A stretch of 64,000 nucleotides of DNA from Combretum micranthum (GCA_024138025.1 JAMXBD010000024.1:1364001-1428000), one strand, 5' to 3'; positions 36,661 to 48,810 are shown, numbered from the stretch's first letter. Numbers and translations: made by a program. The notes: generated by a model from the sequence alone, not told the origin.

Positions 36661-37066
36661 CCATTAACGGCCGTTACAAAACTTGAATATGGCCGTTACA
36701 AAACTTGAATTCGGCCGTTAATGGCCGTCGGTTACAAAACTTGAATTCGGCCATTAATGGCCGTTGGTTACAAAACTTAAATTTGACCGTTAATGGCCGT
36801 CCGTTACAAAACTTGAATTCGGCCATTAATGTCCGTCGGTTACAAAACTTGAATTCGACCGTTAATGGCCGTCGTTACAAAACTTGAATTCGCCATTAAT
36901 GGCCGTGGTTACAAAACTTGAATTCAACCGTTAATGGCCATCCGTTACAAAACTTGAATTGTTCATTAATAGCCGTTGGTTATGAATTGATTTCAACCGT
37001 TAATGGCCGTCCGTTACAAAACTTGAATTCGTCCGTTAATGGCCGTTGGTTACGAATTCATTCGAA
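36661..37066 (+). repeat. Minisatellite, 34-36 bp unit, about 11 copies
   Basis: The unit contains CCGTTAATGGCCGT and GGTTACAAAACTTGAATTC. Two alternating forms (CCGTTAATGG and CCATTAATGG) suggest a higher-order dimer. Copies shorten by 1-2 bases in places. Frames through it stay open because the unit is often 36 bp, which does not make it a gene. Confidence 0.9.
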
Positions 37067-37421
37067 GGATCGGGAGTTACAAAATTGCCAACATAAATTC
37101 GTTTTAAAGCACATAAGTGTCTTTTGATCTTCCTCTTTCTTTTTTGATTTTTTAAACTTCTAAAAACTTATTTACTAAAGATGGGGTTTATTATCATTAT
37201 TATTATTATTTTTTTTTTAGATTTCTTAATTTTCAAATTTTTATATTCTTTTCCAATTTTGTAATTTTTTATTTTTAAATTTAGCTAATTTATTTATTTT
37301 TTATAATTTTCAATTTTTATTGTATTTTCTACCTTTTTTATAATTTTTATGATTTTTTTATTATTATTATTTTATTTTTTTATTTTCAAAAAGGGGGCAA
37401 AAATGGGGTGTTGACAGTCAT

Positions 37422-37734
37422 TATGTTTTTGGACAATATGTTTTTGTCTCTAAGTTTTTCAATGCAGTTTCTTCATAAATTTTCTATTCTATCTTCAAGC
37501 ATAATTTCAGGGGAAGTTTACTTCTTGATGATAACAAAAAGGGGGAGAAAGTTTAATGAAAAACATTGAATTATTTAACTAGAAGTGATAACTAAACATG
37601 TATGTATGCTGATATGAATATTATGTGCTGCTACTGCTATGTATGTATGATGATGACAATACTTCTAATAATAATAATTGATTTTTTTTAGAAAGAGATT
37701 AGAGATGTTTTGTTATTATCAAAAAGGAGGAGAA
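37422..37734 (+). other. Sirevirus 3' noncoding region with polypurine tracts
   Basis: Two purine tracts are seen: AAAAAGGGGGAGAAAG (37536-37551) and AAAAAGGAGGAGAA (37721-37734), the latter touching the 3' LTR. Multiple tract copies ahead of the 3' LTR are a known Sirevirus trait. Confidence 0.75.
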
Positions 37735-37771
37735 TGTTAAGTTCTCTAATAACGTTTTGATGATAACAAAA
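37708..37771 (+). other. Long inverted repeat across polypurine tract and 3' LTR start
   Basis: The left arm 37708-37724 (TTTTGTTATTATCAAAA) and right arm 37755-37771 (TTTTGATGATAACAAAA) pair over 17 positions with one G-T wobble. Inside them GAGAA (37730-37734) pairs with TTCTC (37742-37746). The loop TGTTAAG is the LTR start. In RNA the tract/LTR junction would sit in the hairpin. Confidence 0.65.
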
Positions 37772-39410
37772 GAATGATTAATTGTTTCTAATTTTATTTA
37801 TTAAGTATGACTGAATAGAAGCTTATTCAGAACCTTTGATAGTTGTATAAATGAGTTTTTACAAAGTTAAAAGTTATTTTAGAAGTTTCGTTTAAGCTTT
37901 GTATCTAAAGAAAATCTTTTAGAAGCATTTTCAGAACTTTCAATGAGACTCATATAAGCTTAACAAGCTAGTCAGAAGCAATTTTAGAAGCTTCAGCGAT
38001 GAAAAAATAAGTCTGTTAAAAGAATTTTCAGAACTTACGTCAGTAGAAATATATGCTTAACAAGCTAGTCAGAGGCAATTTCAGAACGTTAAGGATTGAC
38101 ACGAATTTTTCTAGATTCGCCTAAAATTGTTTAAAGTCTTGGATTTAAATATTTTTCAAGACCCAACTCCATTTCAAGTATATTTGGCAAATATGCTTGA
38201 TGTGTTTCACTCAAGTTAGATTTTATGTCATGGGATCTTTTCACATCAAGTTTTATATAAAGATTATATTGAAAATTATTTTGATATCTACAATATTATT
38301 TTATGAAGTTTGGATATTTCATGAATTTATTTTGGGATAACGAATATGATAAGATATGGAAGATAAGGTTATTTTAAAAAGATATGGTTGTTACAAGAAA
38401 ATCTTTGAAGATAAAATTTGTTATAGATTTCGGCATAAGATATGGATCATATTATTTTGTTATTATCCTTATTAAATAAATAACATAATTTCATTCAGAT
38501 TTTATGGAACAAGATATCATCAAATATATTGAAGTTTATCCAAAGAAAAATAATAAGAGAAGATCACGTGGAATTGTTGGAGCATATTGTTATCAAGATC
38601 TATTTGTTCAGATTGCAAGAGAAGATCACAGTAATTTCATATCAATTCAAGGAAATATCCATAGTCAATATCAACGAAATTATCTCAATAATAATTATTC
38701 GATTTTTTGAATTTCGAAGAAGGAGCAGCTGGATTTTTTGAATTTTCAAATAAGGATAAAGATGAAACAGATTTATAGCCGAGATACAAGGGATATTATA
38801 TCAATTTTTCAACCAATTATTGGACATGGAAAAACAAGAAATAAATATTGAAGAAATCAAAAGGAACTTCAGATGAAGAAAAAAAATCTTCACATGCAGC
38901 AAGAAATCTTCTTACTTCTCCCACATACAAACCAAGATTACATTACCTTCATACAAGCTTCATAGATCCGAAATTGTGCAATTACTTTTTATTGCATTTA
39001 GCCTTCGAATTTTTTGAAGGAACATTGTTGTTGCCTTCTTAGATTGATTGTTTAGTTACAAGTGTAGACTCTATAGATCGATTGTAGCTAGATGATAGCA
39101 TTGAAAATCGAGTAGAGAGGATTGTACTATCTTATAACCTTGAATTTTTTTGATATAGTGAACACAACCCATAGGATAACGGGGTCCTCGGCGTGGAGCT
39201 GGAAGAGTGGATTGACGCACAAAGCGGAACCACTATAAATAGCTGCCTGATCTTCTTTTTCCCTCATCTTTTATTTTTCAGTAATTCATTGTTAGTATTG
39301 TTTAATTGATATATTGTTCTCATGTTTAAAACTTAAAGGGGAAATTTTAAAAGGCGAAATTTTTAAATAATCAATTCATCCCCCCTTCTTGATTATTTTG
39401 GGACCAACAA
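37735..39410 (+). repeat. 3' LTR of Sirevirus (1676 bp)
   Basis: It starts TGTTAAGTTCTC and ends GGGACCAACA. It is collinear with the 5' LTR, including the 96-bp partial repeat. The TATA box TATAAATAG is at 39234-39242. Confidence 0.93.
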
Positions 39411-39415
39411 AACTA

Positions 39416-39538
39416 TAATGGATCTTAAGCTTTCTAATATTTTTCCCACTATCATCATATTAGTACAAATTCTTTATGTACATAAACAAAAAAACCTAAG
39501 GTATTTATGAACTCAAAACACTAGATTTAGTTTATTAT
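39416..39538 (-). mobile_element. Fragment of oldest minus-strand LTR (M1)
   Basis: A 123-base bridge between the Sirevirus and the solo LTR at 39539. It is assigned by position between the two perfect target duplications. Confidence 0.6.
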
Positions 39539-41619
39539 TGTAAGCCCGGAAAATTTCAGTAAATAATTCTACGATGAACTTTGAAAATAAATCCTAAAAA
39601 TCACTCCAAATTAAAACCGAATTTCGACAAGTCCTAAATCATGAATGAATCCAAATAAAATTTCTTAATCATGAGAAAAAGAAAATCCTTAAAAATAAAA
39701 TAAGAACTCAGTGGTCTTCAAATTCAAAACTACTACGTATGAAAAATTCCATATTTAACTCCGACTTATAAAAACGGGTAATATAAAGCCCAAAAACAAA
39801 TTATTAAAAAGCAAATAACGATTGACTTTCGAAAATATAATTTAATTCAAGAATTCCGAAAACATTAAGAGATATTAAATACTTACAAAAATGAAATGTA
39901 AAATAAATTTCTCAAAGTAAATATGTTGTATAAACATAAAATATCAGTTTCCAAATTGGCAAGGATCTAGACCGAAAAATCACTCGGAAACCCTAAGCGG
40001 AATACAATAGCTTAAGTCCGGCAATCTAGCACGCCTAGCCCTAGTGGTCGAGATGTAGTTTAAATATGTAGAATAGCTCATAGTAATATGAGTTTGTTTA
40101 AAAATATCAGATTGGTAAATTTTTTACCTATTTAACTCGTTCGGATACAGACTTCGAAAAGCGTGTCCCGAGGCTCGAGATATCAAAAATATACAATAGT
40201 ACCGTTAGACTCGTAATTTCATAAGATTTCTAAATATATCAGCTATATAATTTTTTGGGTTATAAAGTTACAATTATAACCTTTTTATCTTATTTTCATT
40301 ATTACCGGTAATTAATTAGTCTTTTGCACTATTCATTTTTATTTCATTACAAAATTTTATTACTCTTATAAAGCCTTATATTTTTAGATAAATATTTTAT
40401 ATGTTACAGAAAATTTTGTTTTTCTAAAATTTAGTTCGTTTCGAGTCTTTACGGGATCAGATTCTATTTAAGACCTGATACTAAAAATAAAATAAATTAA
40501 TTTAATAATTGAAAAATATTTTAAAAGTATTTTCATTTTCATAAAATAATTTTTTAGAATTTTTTGGGTTATAAAAATATTTTTTATACCACATATTCGC
40601 GTATTTTGATCATACGGTAACATATTTGTTAAAATACTAAAATAATTCAAATAATTATTTAATTTTAATTATGAAAAATATGCTACAAATATTTGGAATA
40701 AATTTTCTAATTTTATTTTATTTTAATTTATTTTATTAATAAAGTACTTTTACAACCCATACCTTCAAGTACATCTTACACATATCACTTCCTTTTCACT
40801 TCAATCTTTCTACACATTAACCCACACTTCATGACAGATTTTGACCCTTCTTTATGGCTTCCATTGTCCTTTATTTACTCCTATTTTGACTAAAAATAAA
40901 TATAATTCAATCCTTGTAAGCCCCTAGATTTTTCGATGATATTAGCAAACCCTAAGAACCGGAAGTTGAAACGAAACCCTAAAATTAACCTAGTTCTATG
41001 ATTAGTCTAGTGAATCTAGATCCGGCAATCCCGTGTTCTTAAACCCTAGAAAACGAAATTGAGATAATGGTGAAAACGGTTCGTAATAACATAGGGAAGC
41101 CTAAAAATATCAGATTCAAATTTTTCTAGTGTCCTTCGGATCCAATCGGGATCAGTTTTCAAAAAAACCGTGCCCCGGAGCACCGGATAGTAAAAATATT
41201 CCGACAACGCCTATAGACTAGTAAAAATATAAGGTTTTCAAAAATATCAGTTTTAGAATTTTTCGGTGTCTAAAAATAACAGATATAGGCCTTTTACGCT
41301 TATTTTCTTTACTACGGTATTTTAATTGTCTAGTCTACTATTCATAGTACTTTTCTACTATTATTACTATTACCTATCTCTACTTTTTCTTACACTCTAT
41401 TCTTACACACCTACCATACCTTACCTTACAATTTACCTTCCCCATACAACTTTAATCACATCACACTTTACACATTACTTCTTTTTATTACAAAACAACA
41501 AAATTAATCAATTTTTCTCTTCCCCCTAAGCTCTTGCCGTCCACTCTCTCTCTCCTCTTCTCTCAATTTGTTTTCTTTTCCAATTTATTTTATTACATCT
41601 AATTTCCACTCCAAAAATC

Positions 41620-41629
41620 TATAAATACC
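41620..41629 (+). promoter_or_regulatory. TATA box of solo LTR
   Basis: TATAAATACC is followed by a CT-rich leader with TTCTTTCACAC. Confidence 0.75.
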
Positions 41630-41805
41630 CCCTTCCTCTTCCATTCTTTCACACAACAAAAATTCATACTAAAACTCTCCCAAAATCACTCCACAAAATT
41701 CCTCTCCCAACATCTCTCTCAAGTTCTCTCTTTTCTTTAGGAAATCCACTCCCACATAATACTACAACCCATTCTTTTCTTCTTCAACCAACACATAAAC
41801 TTTAG

Positions 41806-43298
41806 GTAAAACTTCTCTTATATACTCATCATGTTCATATAACTTAACATGAGTTTAGTGTATGTTTCTTAGGCTCATTGAGTTAAAGAAGCAACAATTT
41901 ATTCATGTTTTGTTTTTGTTCATGTTCTTATTTTCTTTATGTTACTATTATGTTGATATTGTTATTATTTGTATTATCCATATATATATATATATATGTT
42001 TATTTAGAGCATATAAGCTCACTTGTTATTTATTTATTTTCAAGTCTTGCAATTTATTTAATTTCAAGTTGTTCTTAAGACTAGTCTCTCTAGTCTTAGA
42101 CTTGTCCATATCAAGTCAAAACAATTTTATTTCCTTGCTTTTCTTTTCTTTTAAGGACTAGTCTATTCTTAGTCCCGGGATTCCTTGATGAAGCTAAGGT
42201 TCCCAATACTTGACTTTACCTTTATGCTCTTATTTATTTTAATTATGTTGTTTTTATATTTTTCATGGTTACATATTCTCATTCATGCATGAATATGTTG
42301 TTATTGTCTCAATCATAATAGAAATGAGCTTTCTTAAAATAAGAATAAGAACTCTTTTGAAAATAAATTTTGTCACATAAGAAGTTATTTTCCTTAAAGG
42401 TTTGAAATTTATTTTAAGCAAATATTCTTCTAAAGTTAGATAAGCTAGCTCAAGTTTTAGTAATAATATGTGGTTTTCACCAAGAAATACATAAAGTAAA
42501 GTTATTATAAAATCTCTTTTCAAAGAAATAAGAAAGTTTCTTTAGACCTAAACAAAGGATTTCTTAAATTCAATTGTCAAAGTTTTCCAACACTAAAGTC
42601 TAAGATAAGTTTTTCCAAAATTTACTTATATGATGATTTCTTTTAAAAGTGGATATAACTATGAAATAGTTAGAAAAACTATATGTTTCCAAACCACTAG
42701 AAATAAATTTATGAAAATCTTGAAAGATTAAAATTACTTTTGAAGATTAATAACTAAGAAATGGAGTTAAAAGGAAGAAATACTCCTTTATAATAATTTA
42801 GGAAATTTTCAAAGTAAAACTAACTCCTTTTCAAGTCTTAAGCTTATCTCACTTTCAAGACATGTGTCTTACAAAACCATTGTTGAGACAACACCAAATT
42901 CATGCATATAGTTTGAGTTTATACATATATATACATAAATTCAAGGGATTTTTCAACCACACAATATATCTATATTTTTGTACAAAAGCCCTTGAGTGAA
43001 GTAAAGTTTGCGAACTCTAGTTTTGAAATTTGAAAAATTCGTATCAAATCTGTACGTTTCTATTCCGAGACCCAAATAACTTCTTTTGATGAAAATAACC
43101 TTAGAAATAGATAGATCTTTTCGAGTAGGTAGAAATCGGTATATAATATGCGGAATTCCGAGTTAAAATGAGCAAGTTATGGCCATTTTAAGTTGGAATT
43201 TCCATTCCATACGGTTTTTACGAATTCTTTAAGATAGAAGTATAGAACTTGAATAGATCTTGGATGAAATACTCATGTTGGGTATTTCTTTTGTTTAG
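41806..43298 (+). other. Candidate LTR intron 1
   Basis: Donor-like TTTAG|GTAAAA and acceptor-like TTTCTTTTGTTTAG, 1493 bases apart. The exon before it (from about 41650) contains no ATG. Confidence 0.4.
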
Positions 43299-43362
43299 GT
43301 GTTGAGGATCACGATCTTATCTTCCCTGAGGATTACTTCGACTCCTAGAGCGCTATGGACGA
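43299..43362 (+). other. Candidate 64-nt internal exon in LTR
   Basis: It lies between the acceptor-like TTTAG and the donor ACGA|GTGAGT. Read with the preceding G it gives GVEDHDLIFPEDYFDS and TAG. Confidence 0.4.
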
Positions 43363-44069
43363 GTGAGTTTCCTTTACGCTTATGTATTCGCGCATGTGCT
43401 TGTAGAATAGAGCACTAGATGTAGGAAAAGATAAAATTGATATGCATGTGGGATATTACGGGAATTATGTATGCGATTCATTGTGTGCGATCAATGAACG
43501 ATAAGTATATCGGAACCCGATTTGTAATTGAGATAAATGTTTCCACGTATGTATTGTTATGTGTGCAAATATTGTTTGATCGCTTTAAATGATCTAAATC
43601 CATATTGAAATCCCTACATAATAAATTGCTCATGCATGTCACTTAGAATATCATTTCGAAGTTTTGCTACTACTCCTCAGCGTGGGACCGGAAAGGTAAG
43701 CTGCCTAGCTACATCTTGAGGGTTAGGACGTACGGGGAATACGGCCTCAAGGTGTAGCCAAGCCGGATCGATCGCTTTGGGCATGGAAGGCCCGGGGACT
43801 AGTAGTACGGTTCGTTGGAACCCCAAGACACGCACAAACTTGAGGAGGTTGTTCGGGACCCAGTTCAAAGCATTCCCTAACCACCGATGGAGGGGTAAAT
43901 CCATCAAACATACGAAACCGGATAGTCGTATGTAGTGTTTGATCATATGGTTGTTGCATTCATATGCTTGATTAATAAACTTTTTGATTGTTGTTATAAG
44001 TACTATTGCATAAGGAATATCTCACTAAGCTAGTCATGCTTATACTCCTATAGACTTTTGACATTGCAG
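43363..44069 (+). other. Candidate LTR intron 2
   Basis: It starts GTGAGTTT and ends ACATTGCAG, with TCTCACTAAG as a possible branch site about 50 bases before the end and CTTATACTCCTATAG at 44039-44053. Confidence 0.4.
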
Positions 44070-45924
44070 GGTTACCGTTTTGCACCCGAGACCATCTTGA
44101 TTTCCCCGGGTAGAATCCTTATTTTGAGAAGCTTTTGGAGGCAATCTATTTTGAAGTTATAGAGTAGATTTCTTCTAAAATCTTCTAGCTCTGGTTATGT
44201 TACTTTTAGAACCATGTTATTATGAATTATCGGGGGAATGCCCCTTAGAAGCTGTAAGACTTTTATTTCAATGAAATATATATTAAGTATTATTTTGCAT
44301 GTTCCGCTGCCAATGTCTTAAAATGCATTACTCCACCGGTCTCCCTTTGTTGTGAATGTACGCCTTGTACCGATATGAAAGCTTTCGAGTGACTGAGGTA
44401 GTCATTCTTAAGTTTTAATATTGCGTACGGCGGGCTGTCACGTTTAGGGTACCCGCTGGGACGTGACAATCCTTCTTCAAAAAGTTACATTACACATTAA
44501 TTATATAATTCACTTTTGAATCAAATTTCAACAAAACTCTCTCTCTCCCTCCTATACAATTCACGTGCAGCGCACACACACACATTGGCTGCCTTGTTTT
44601 ATTTTTTTCTCTTTTTTTATTCAATTAAAACACTCATTTTCTCTCTCTCCTTCATTTACTCACTTTCCCTCTTTCATTCATTAACTTTTCTCTCTCATTT
44701 TTCCTCTCTTTCTTCTTCATTTTCTCTTGTTCTTCCATGAAAAACAAGCTGCCCCCTTCTTCTTCCATGGCTTCCACACTTCATTCCTAAAGATTTCTAA
44801 GCAATTCTTCTTCCAAAACTCCATAGGTGATATAGGTGAAGTGTAATGAAGGTTTCATGCATCAAATGACCTTCCATAAGCTTAAAAGCTTAGGATGATG
44901 ATGCCAAAAATAAAACACTCCTTTTCTCTACTTTTATTATCTTGTATTACAATTATTTTCTTGTTTAAAGTTGATATATATTGTAGATCTAACTTTTTAT
45001 AGCTTTGATTTTCGTTTATGCCATAGATCTTGTTATTTAAGTTATTATATTTGTTATTTCTTATGATTTATGCATAGATCTATCATCCACATGTCCATCT
45101 TAGTGATTCATGCATTTAAAACTAGTTTAGAAAACTAGATCTAGAGTTTTGAGTTCATAAAATGCATTAGACTTTGTTTTATGTTCATGGATGACTTGTG
45201 ATAGCATGATAATGGTAGGAAGTTGTAGGAAACTCAAGATCTATTTTATTTTCAACAAAAACAACTTTTGAAAATTCGGATGAAAATGGAACCATATTTA
45301 GAAAAGTGGTTTTTCAACTTCAAAATGTATATTTTTCATTTAAAATGAAGGGCTTAGGGTATAGATACCATAAATGAAAGATTTTGATAAGTAAAGTTTA
45401 GATCCATGATGTTTATAGCTTATTACCATGCATTTGTTTTATGTTTATGTTCATTAAGTATAGATCTTAGTTATGAACTCAAACAAAATTGTGAAATTCG
45501 TATTTTGGCAAGACCCCTATTTAAAAACCACTTTCCAAGTGTCAAAATATAATTTTTACTTAAGAAAATGAAGGCTTAATATATGTATATCATCAAGACT
45601 TCTTTTTACAAGAATCAAAAGTGATTTGCAAAAGTTATTTTCAAAATAAAAATTCTATTTTCGGATTTTGGCCAAGGCCTATTTTAAAAGCATGTTTTCC
45701 AACTCAAAAATGAAGTTTTTATTTAAGAAATGAAAGGCTCTTAGGATAGGATATGTGATAAGATCATATTTTATACAACTTGTTGATATTCATAAGAGCT
45801 AGAATGGATATTTGTTTTGATTAAAATTCATGTTTCAGGACTAATTTGGACTAAGAAATCAAAACAAGAAACTTTGAAGAGAAAACGGAAAAATTTAAGT
45901 ATAAACCAGCATTTCAGCATTCAA

Positions 45925-46440
45925 AGTCGCCGGCGTTCAGCCAGCTTACACCCAAGGCCGGTACCAACACAGCCAGGTTTGCCAGCCTTTAACTCAATCA
46001 ACTTTACACCGCCTCAAAGCCGCCGGTGTAGAAGTTCAATAGGCCAGCGTACATGGAAGGCCGGCAGCCCAGAGTTGAAAAGTCACCAGCTTTGAAGGAA
46101 TTACAAGTTACGCCGGCTCCTAAGCCGCCGACGTTGGAGCAGTGTAGGTCACAGATATGAAGAGACATGAAGATAAAAAATGCTTGGAAGAAATTGAAGA
46201 GACAAATCTGTTGGAGTGTCTACGCCGGTGTCAAAGCCGCTGGCTTTTGGATGGCTTTCATTATAAATCGGCCCAATGCTTCATTTCTAATCACATGCGC
46301 CGGCTAGATCTATATCTAAGCCGCTGGTGTAGAAGCGGCCTACATGTGTAACTGACGTTGAAAGCTGCCTGTGCACTGTCTGCACAAAGGAGAAATAGAA
46401 GATACGCCGCCTGTAAGCCACCGGCGTAGGATCCATAACT
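45925..46440 (+). promoter_or_regulatory. Array of GCCGGC-centred dyads in Athila U3
   Basis: Motifs such as AAGCCGCCGG, TACGCCGG, GGCCGGCA and CGCCGGCT recur more than a dozen times upstream of the TATA box, in both orientations, in otherwise AT-rich DNA. The core reads as a dyad AAGCCG-N-CGGCTT. The same motifs recur in the 3' LTR (57225-57745) and ahead of the env-like ORF (53058-53480). A binding site for a dimeric factor is a reasonable inference. Confidence 0.6.
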
Positions 46441-46497
46441 ACCGACTTTGAATTGAAACTGCCATTTTTCTTTAATGAGTTGTTACGAAATTTTTCC

Positions 46498-46506
46498 TAT
46501 AAATAG
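46498..46506 (+). promoter_or_regulatory. TATA box of Athila 5' LTR
   Basis: TATAAATAG followed by GGGGTCTTCTCCTCAC. The matching box in the 3' LTR is at 57802-57810. Confidence 0.85.
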
Positions 46507-47535
46507 GGGGTCTTCTCCTCACTTTGAGAATCATCCAAGCAGCTCTGAAATATACTACAATACATAGATTAGAATTAGCATTTCATAGAGATTTTTGAAG
46601 AGATATTGAAGTTTTTCAGGAAATTGCAAGTGAAGCTTTGATATTTTGAATTGGTGATATCTGATCTTTTTCTTTTATGCAATTCATATATCTGAATATT
46701 TTGATCATAATGAAATCATTTGTAATTTCTTATCTGATTTTTGAATCATCATCCATGAGTAGCTAAATCCTTTTTGTGGGAAGTTGATGAAGCTTTAAAC
46801 ATGCTAAAATGATCTTTGAAACCATGTTATAAGATAGTTAGAATCATGGAATATTCATATTGAGTTCTGATTATTCATCATATCTTTGGTGTATAAGAAT
46901 TCTGATAACTCGGAAGGGAAATTAGGGTTCATATGAATTCATAAATTGAGATTAAATTACAATTGCGGAAGCGGCGGAGTTTAATCTAATTTAGAAATTG
47001 TCCATGAATACTAATGCAATATTTTATATTGATTTCTCACTAAGGAATTAGGGGATGTTAATATAAAGTATTAGTCAATTATAGAATCGGAAGGTTTATA
47101 ATTGTAATTTTGATTCCACGAATAATTTATTTAGCGGAAGCTATTGGATTATTTTTGTGGTTTAAAAGGTTTTTAACTCTGTTTTTAAATCTTGACAATT
47201 TCTTATGAATATCCATGAATCTAATTATCATTATAACATGACTTCAAGTTGATTGGCAATAGTTTAAAGTGGATTCTGCTCCTTCCCACATTTTTCTACA
47301 TATCACTCTCTTCAAAAGCTCACTGCATTCATAGTAGATACTTAATTAGATAATTTAGTTAATCTAATCATTAAAATCAATTGCCTAGATATTAGTATTA
47401 GTTGATAACTGTCTAGTAGTTAATAGATCTCTTGGGATCGACACTTGACTCATGCTATATTACAAGATAAGGCCCAGTACGCTTGCTGGATAAGATGCTT
47501 TAAAATTCAATACTAATTTAGCACATCAAGTTTTC

Positions 47536-47553
47536 TGGCGCCGTTGCCGGGGA
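47536..47553 (+). other. Primer binding site, tRNA-Asp type
   Basis: TGGCGCCGTTGCCGGGGA lies 7 bases after the 5' LTR. It is the primer site usual for Athila elements. Confidence 0.92.
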
Positions 47554-47641
47554 TCTTATTAATATTAGACTACCTTCAGCTTTGCTAGTAGTTTAGGTTT
47601 AAGTTTAGTTTTGATTTTTTCCTTTTCTCTTTGCAGGTTTT

Positions 47642-48810
47642 ATGCGAAGAAGTAGAAGTTCTGAACTTCTACCTTTAGACCCTGAGATTGAAAGAACCTT
47701 GCATCAACAGAGAAGAGAACCAAAGAAGAGGAGCAATGGCACAAAATCAAGGACAAGGAAACAATGATAACAACAACCAGTTGCAAGCAGCTGCTCCCGC
47801 TCCAAGGGCAATTCGAGACTATACAGTACCTACTGTTCAGGATCCCCATAAGAATGCCCACTGTGGAGGCTAACAACTTTGAGCTTAAACCGTCCCTGAT
47901 TCAAATGGTTGAGTCACATCAATTTGGAGGATATCCAATGAGACGCCAGATGAACACCTTGCCAAATTTCTCCAGTACACCAACACTGTCAAACTTAATG
48001 GTGTAAGAAACGAAGTCATCCGACTACAGCTTTTCCCTTTTTCTTTAGGGATAAAGCCTTGGCATGGTACAATTCCCAACCTCCAGACTCGATCACTACA
48101 TGGGCTGATCTGACAAAGAAGTTTCTGAAGAGATTCTTCCCTCCAGCAAGGACCGCCAGATTAAGAAATGAGATCTCCAACTTCACCAAATTCCCTGGTG
48201 AATCATTATATGATGCTTGGGAAAGATTCAAAGAGGCGGTCAGAAAATGTCCACACCACGGTTTACCCGATAATCTACTGATCGAAAATTTCTACCTCAG
48301 TCTTGATGAAGCTTTGAGGTCCTTAGTAGATGCTACATCGGAGGATCACTGATGGGAAAAACATATGAGGAAGCTAGTGAGATTATTGAAGAATTAGCTT
48401 CCGCGGCTCATAATTGGAGTTGTGAAAGAACAAGAGCTAAAGTAGCATCTGTGGAAGACAAAGAAGATATATCACAACTCAAGGCTCAAATGGCAACCCT
48501 CATCACTCAAGTAAGTAAACTCACAACTACAAATTCTTCCAATAAAAAACAAGTGTTTTGTTGTGAGATTTGCTCAGGTCCACACTCTTCTTTCGAGTGT
48601 CCGCATGGATCATCATCAAATGATGAGCAGCTCAACTATGTGGGAAATTTCCAAAAGGGTAATTTTGGAAACACATATCATCCGAATATGCGGAATCATC
48701 CCAATTTGTCATATCGGAATGATGCCAATGTTCTAAAGCCACCACCTGGTTTCCAAGGACAAGGATATGCAAGAAATGCCCCACCTCAACAGCAAATTCA
48801 ATCCCCATGA
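47642..48810 (+). pseudogene. gag of Athila element, broken
   Basis: The start is ATG at 47642 (MRRSRSSELLPLDPEIERTL), as expected soon after the primer site. The reading moves through four frames: AIRDYTVPTVQD (about 47810), NNFELKPSLIQMVESHQFGG (about 47872), then the capsid core 48059-48352 with AWYNSQPPDSITTWADLTKK, FPGESLYDAWERFKEAVRKC and PHHGLPDNLLIENFY. The last piece (48352-48810) ends in a zinc-knuckle-like CEICSGPHSSFEC at 48565-48603 and an Asn/Pro-rich tail. Gag would form the particle. The small indels break it, but the domain content is complete. Confidence 0.88.

Larger units (their letters stand above)
35245..37416 (+). mobile_element. Solo LTR of a Ty3/gypsy, probably Tat-like, element (2.17 kb)
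   Basis: It starts TGTCGAGCCTGG and ends GGGGTGTTGACA, with a perfect target duplication GTCAT (35240-35244 and 37417-37421). It has motifs such as GAGTCGCCACC (35372) and GTGCCTACGTACTCGC (about 35783), which I associate with Tat/Ogre-like LTRs. No internal region accompanies it, so the family is a guess and the solo LTR call is firm. It contains a GATC-rich segment (36120-36330) and a minisatellite (36661-37066). Confidence 0.85.
26547..39410 (+). mobile_element. Full-length Ty1/copia Sirevirus (SIRE/Maximus type), defective
   Basis: It has LTRs of about 1.68 kb starting TGTTAAGTTCTCTAATAA and a perfect target duplication AAACT (26542-26546 and 39411-39415). The protein order is gag, protease, integrase, RT, RNase H, which defines copia. 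A third ORF lies between pol and the 3' LTR, and duplicated polypurine tracts precede the 3' LTR. The third ORF, the tract sequence AAAAAGGGGGAG and the LTR start are Sirevirus traits. All genes are broken. The LTRs differ at several positions per 100 bases by eye. A solo LTR (35245-37416) is inserted in its 3' noncoding part. Confidence 0.95.
40915..44468 (+). mobile_element. Solo Tekay-type LTR, 3.55 kb
   Basis: It starts TGTAAGCCCC and ends GGGACGTGACA, with a perfect target duplication ATCCT (40910-40914 and 44469-44473). It is the best-preserved single LTR of the group here. It has a TATA box at 41620, a donor-like site at 41806, a hairpin at 42077, the conserved block at 43159-43184, an acceptor-like site at 43298, the frame GVEDHDLIFPEDYFDS-stop, a GTGAGT donor at 43363 and a second acceptor at 44069. 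A TA microsatellite lies at about 41980-41998. Confidence 0.93.
45756..47528 (+). repeat. 5' LTR of Athila element (1773 bp)
   Basis: It is collinear with 57060-58834. The U3 region holds a GCCGGC-rich array (45925-46440). The TATA box is at 46498. The transcribed part is about 1.0 kb. Around 46480-46680 the two LTRs are nearly identical, while CG-rich U3 positions differ more often, as expected if methylated CG decays faster. Confidence 0.95.

Noticed and set aside
36661..37066. Possible CRISPR-like array
   Set aside because: Units are directly contiguous without unique spacers and this is plant DNA. It is a minisatellite.
36705..37127. Open frames with NSAVNGRRLQNL-type repeats
   Set aside because: They are read from a 36-bp minisatellite whose unit length is a multiple of three. 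All frames there tend to stay open and no start context or family match supports a gene.
43677..43946. 89-codon minus-strand ORF
   Set aside because: It sits in the second intron-like part of a solo LTR and is not conserved in sister LTRs. Its Pro/Arg content follows a local GC-richer patch.
45817..46351. ORFs with SRRCRSSIGQRTWKAG-type sequence in Athila LTR
   Set aside because: Both LTRs show similar frames (57178-57703), but they run through the GCCGGC motif array upstream of the TATA box. Stops and start differ between the copies, and no family is recognised.
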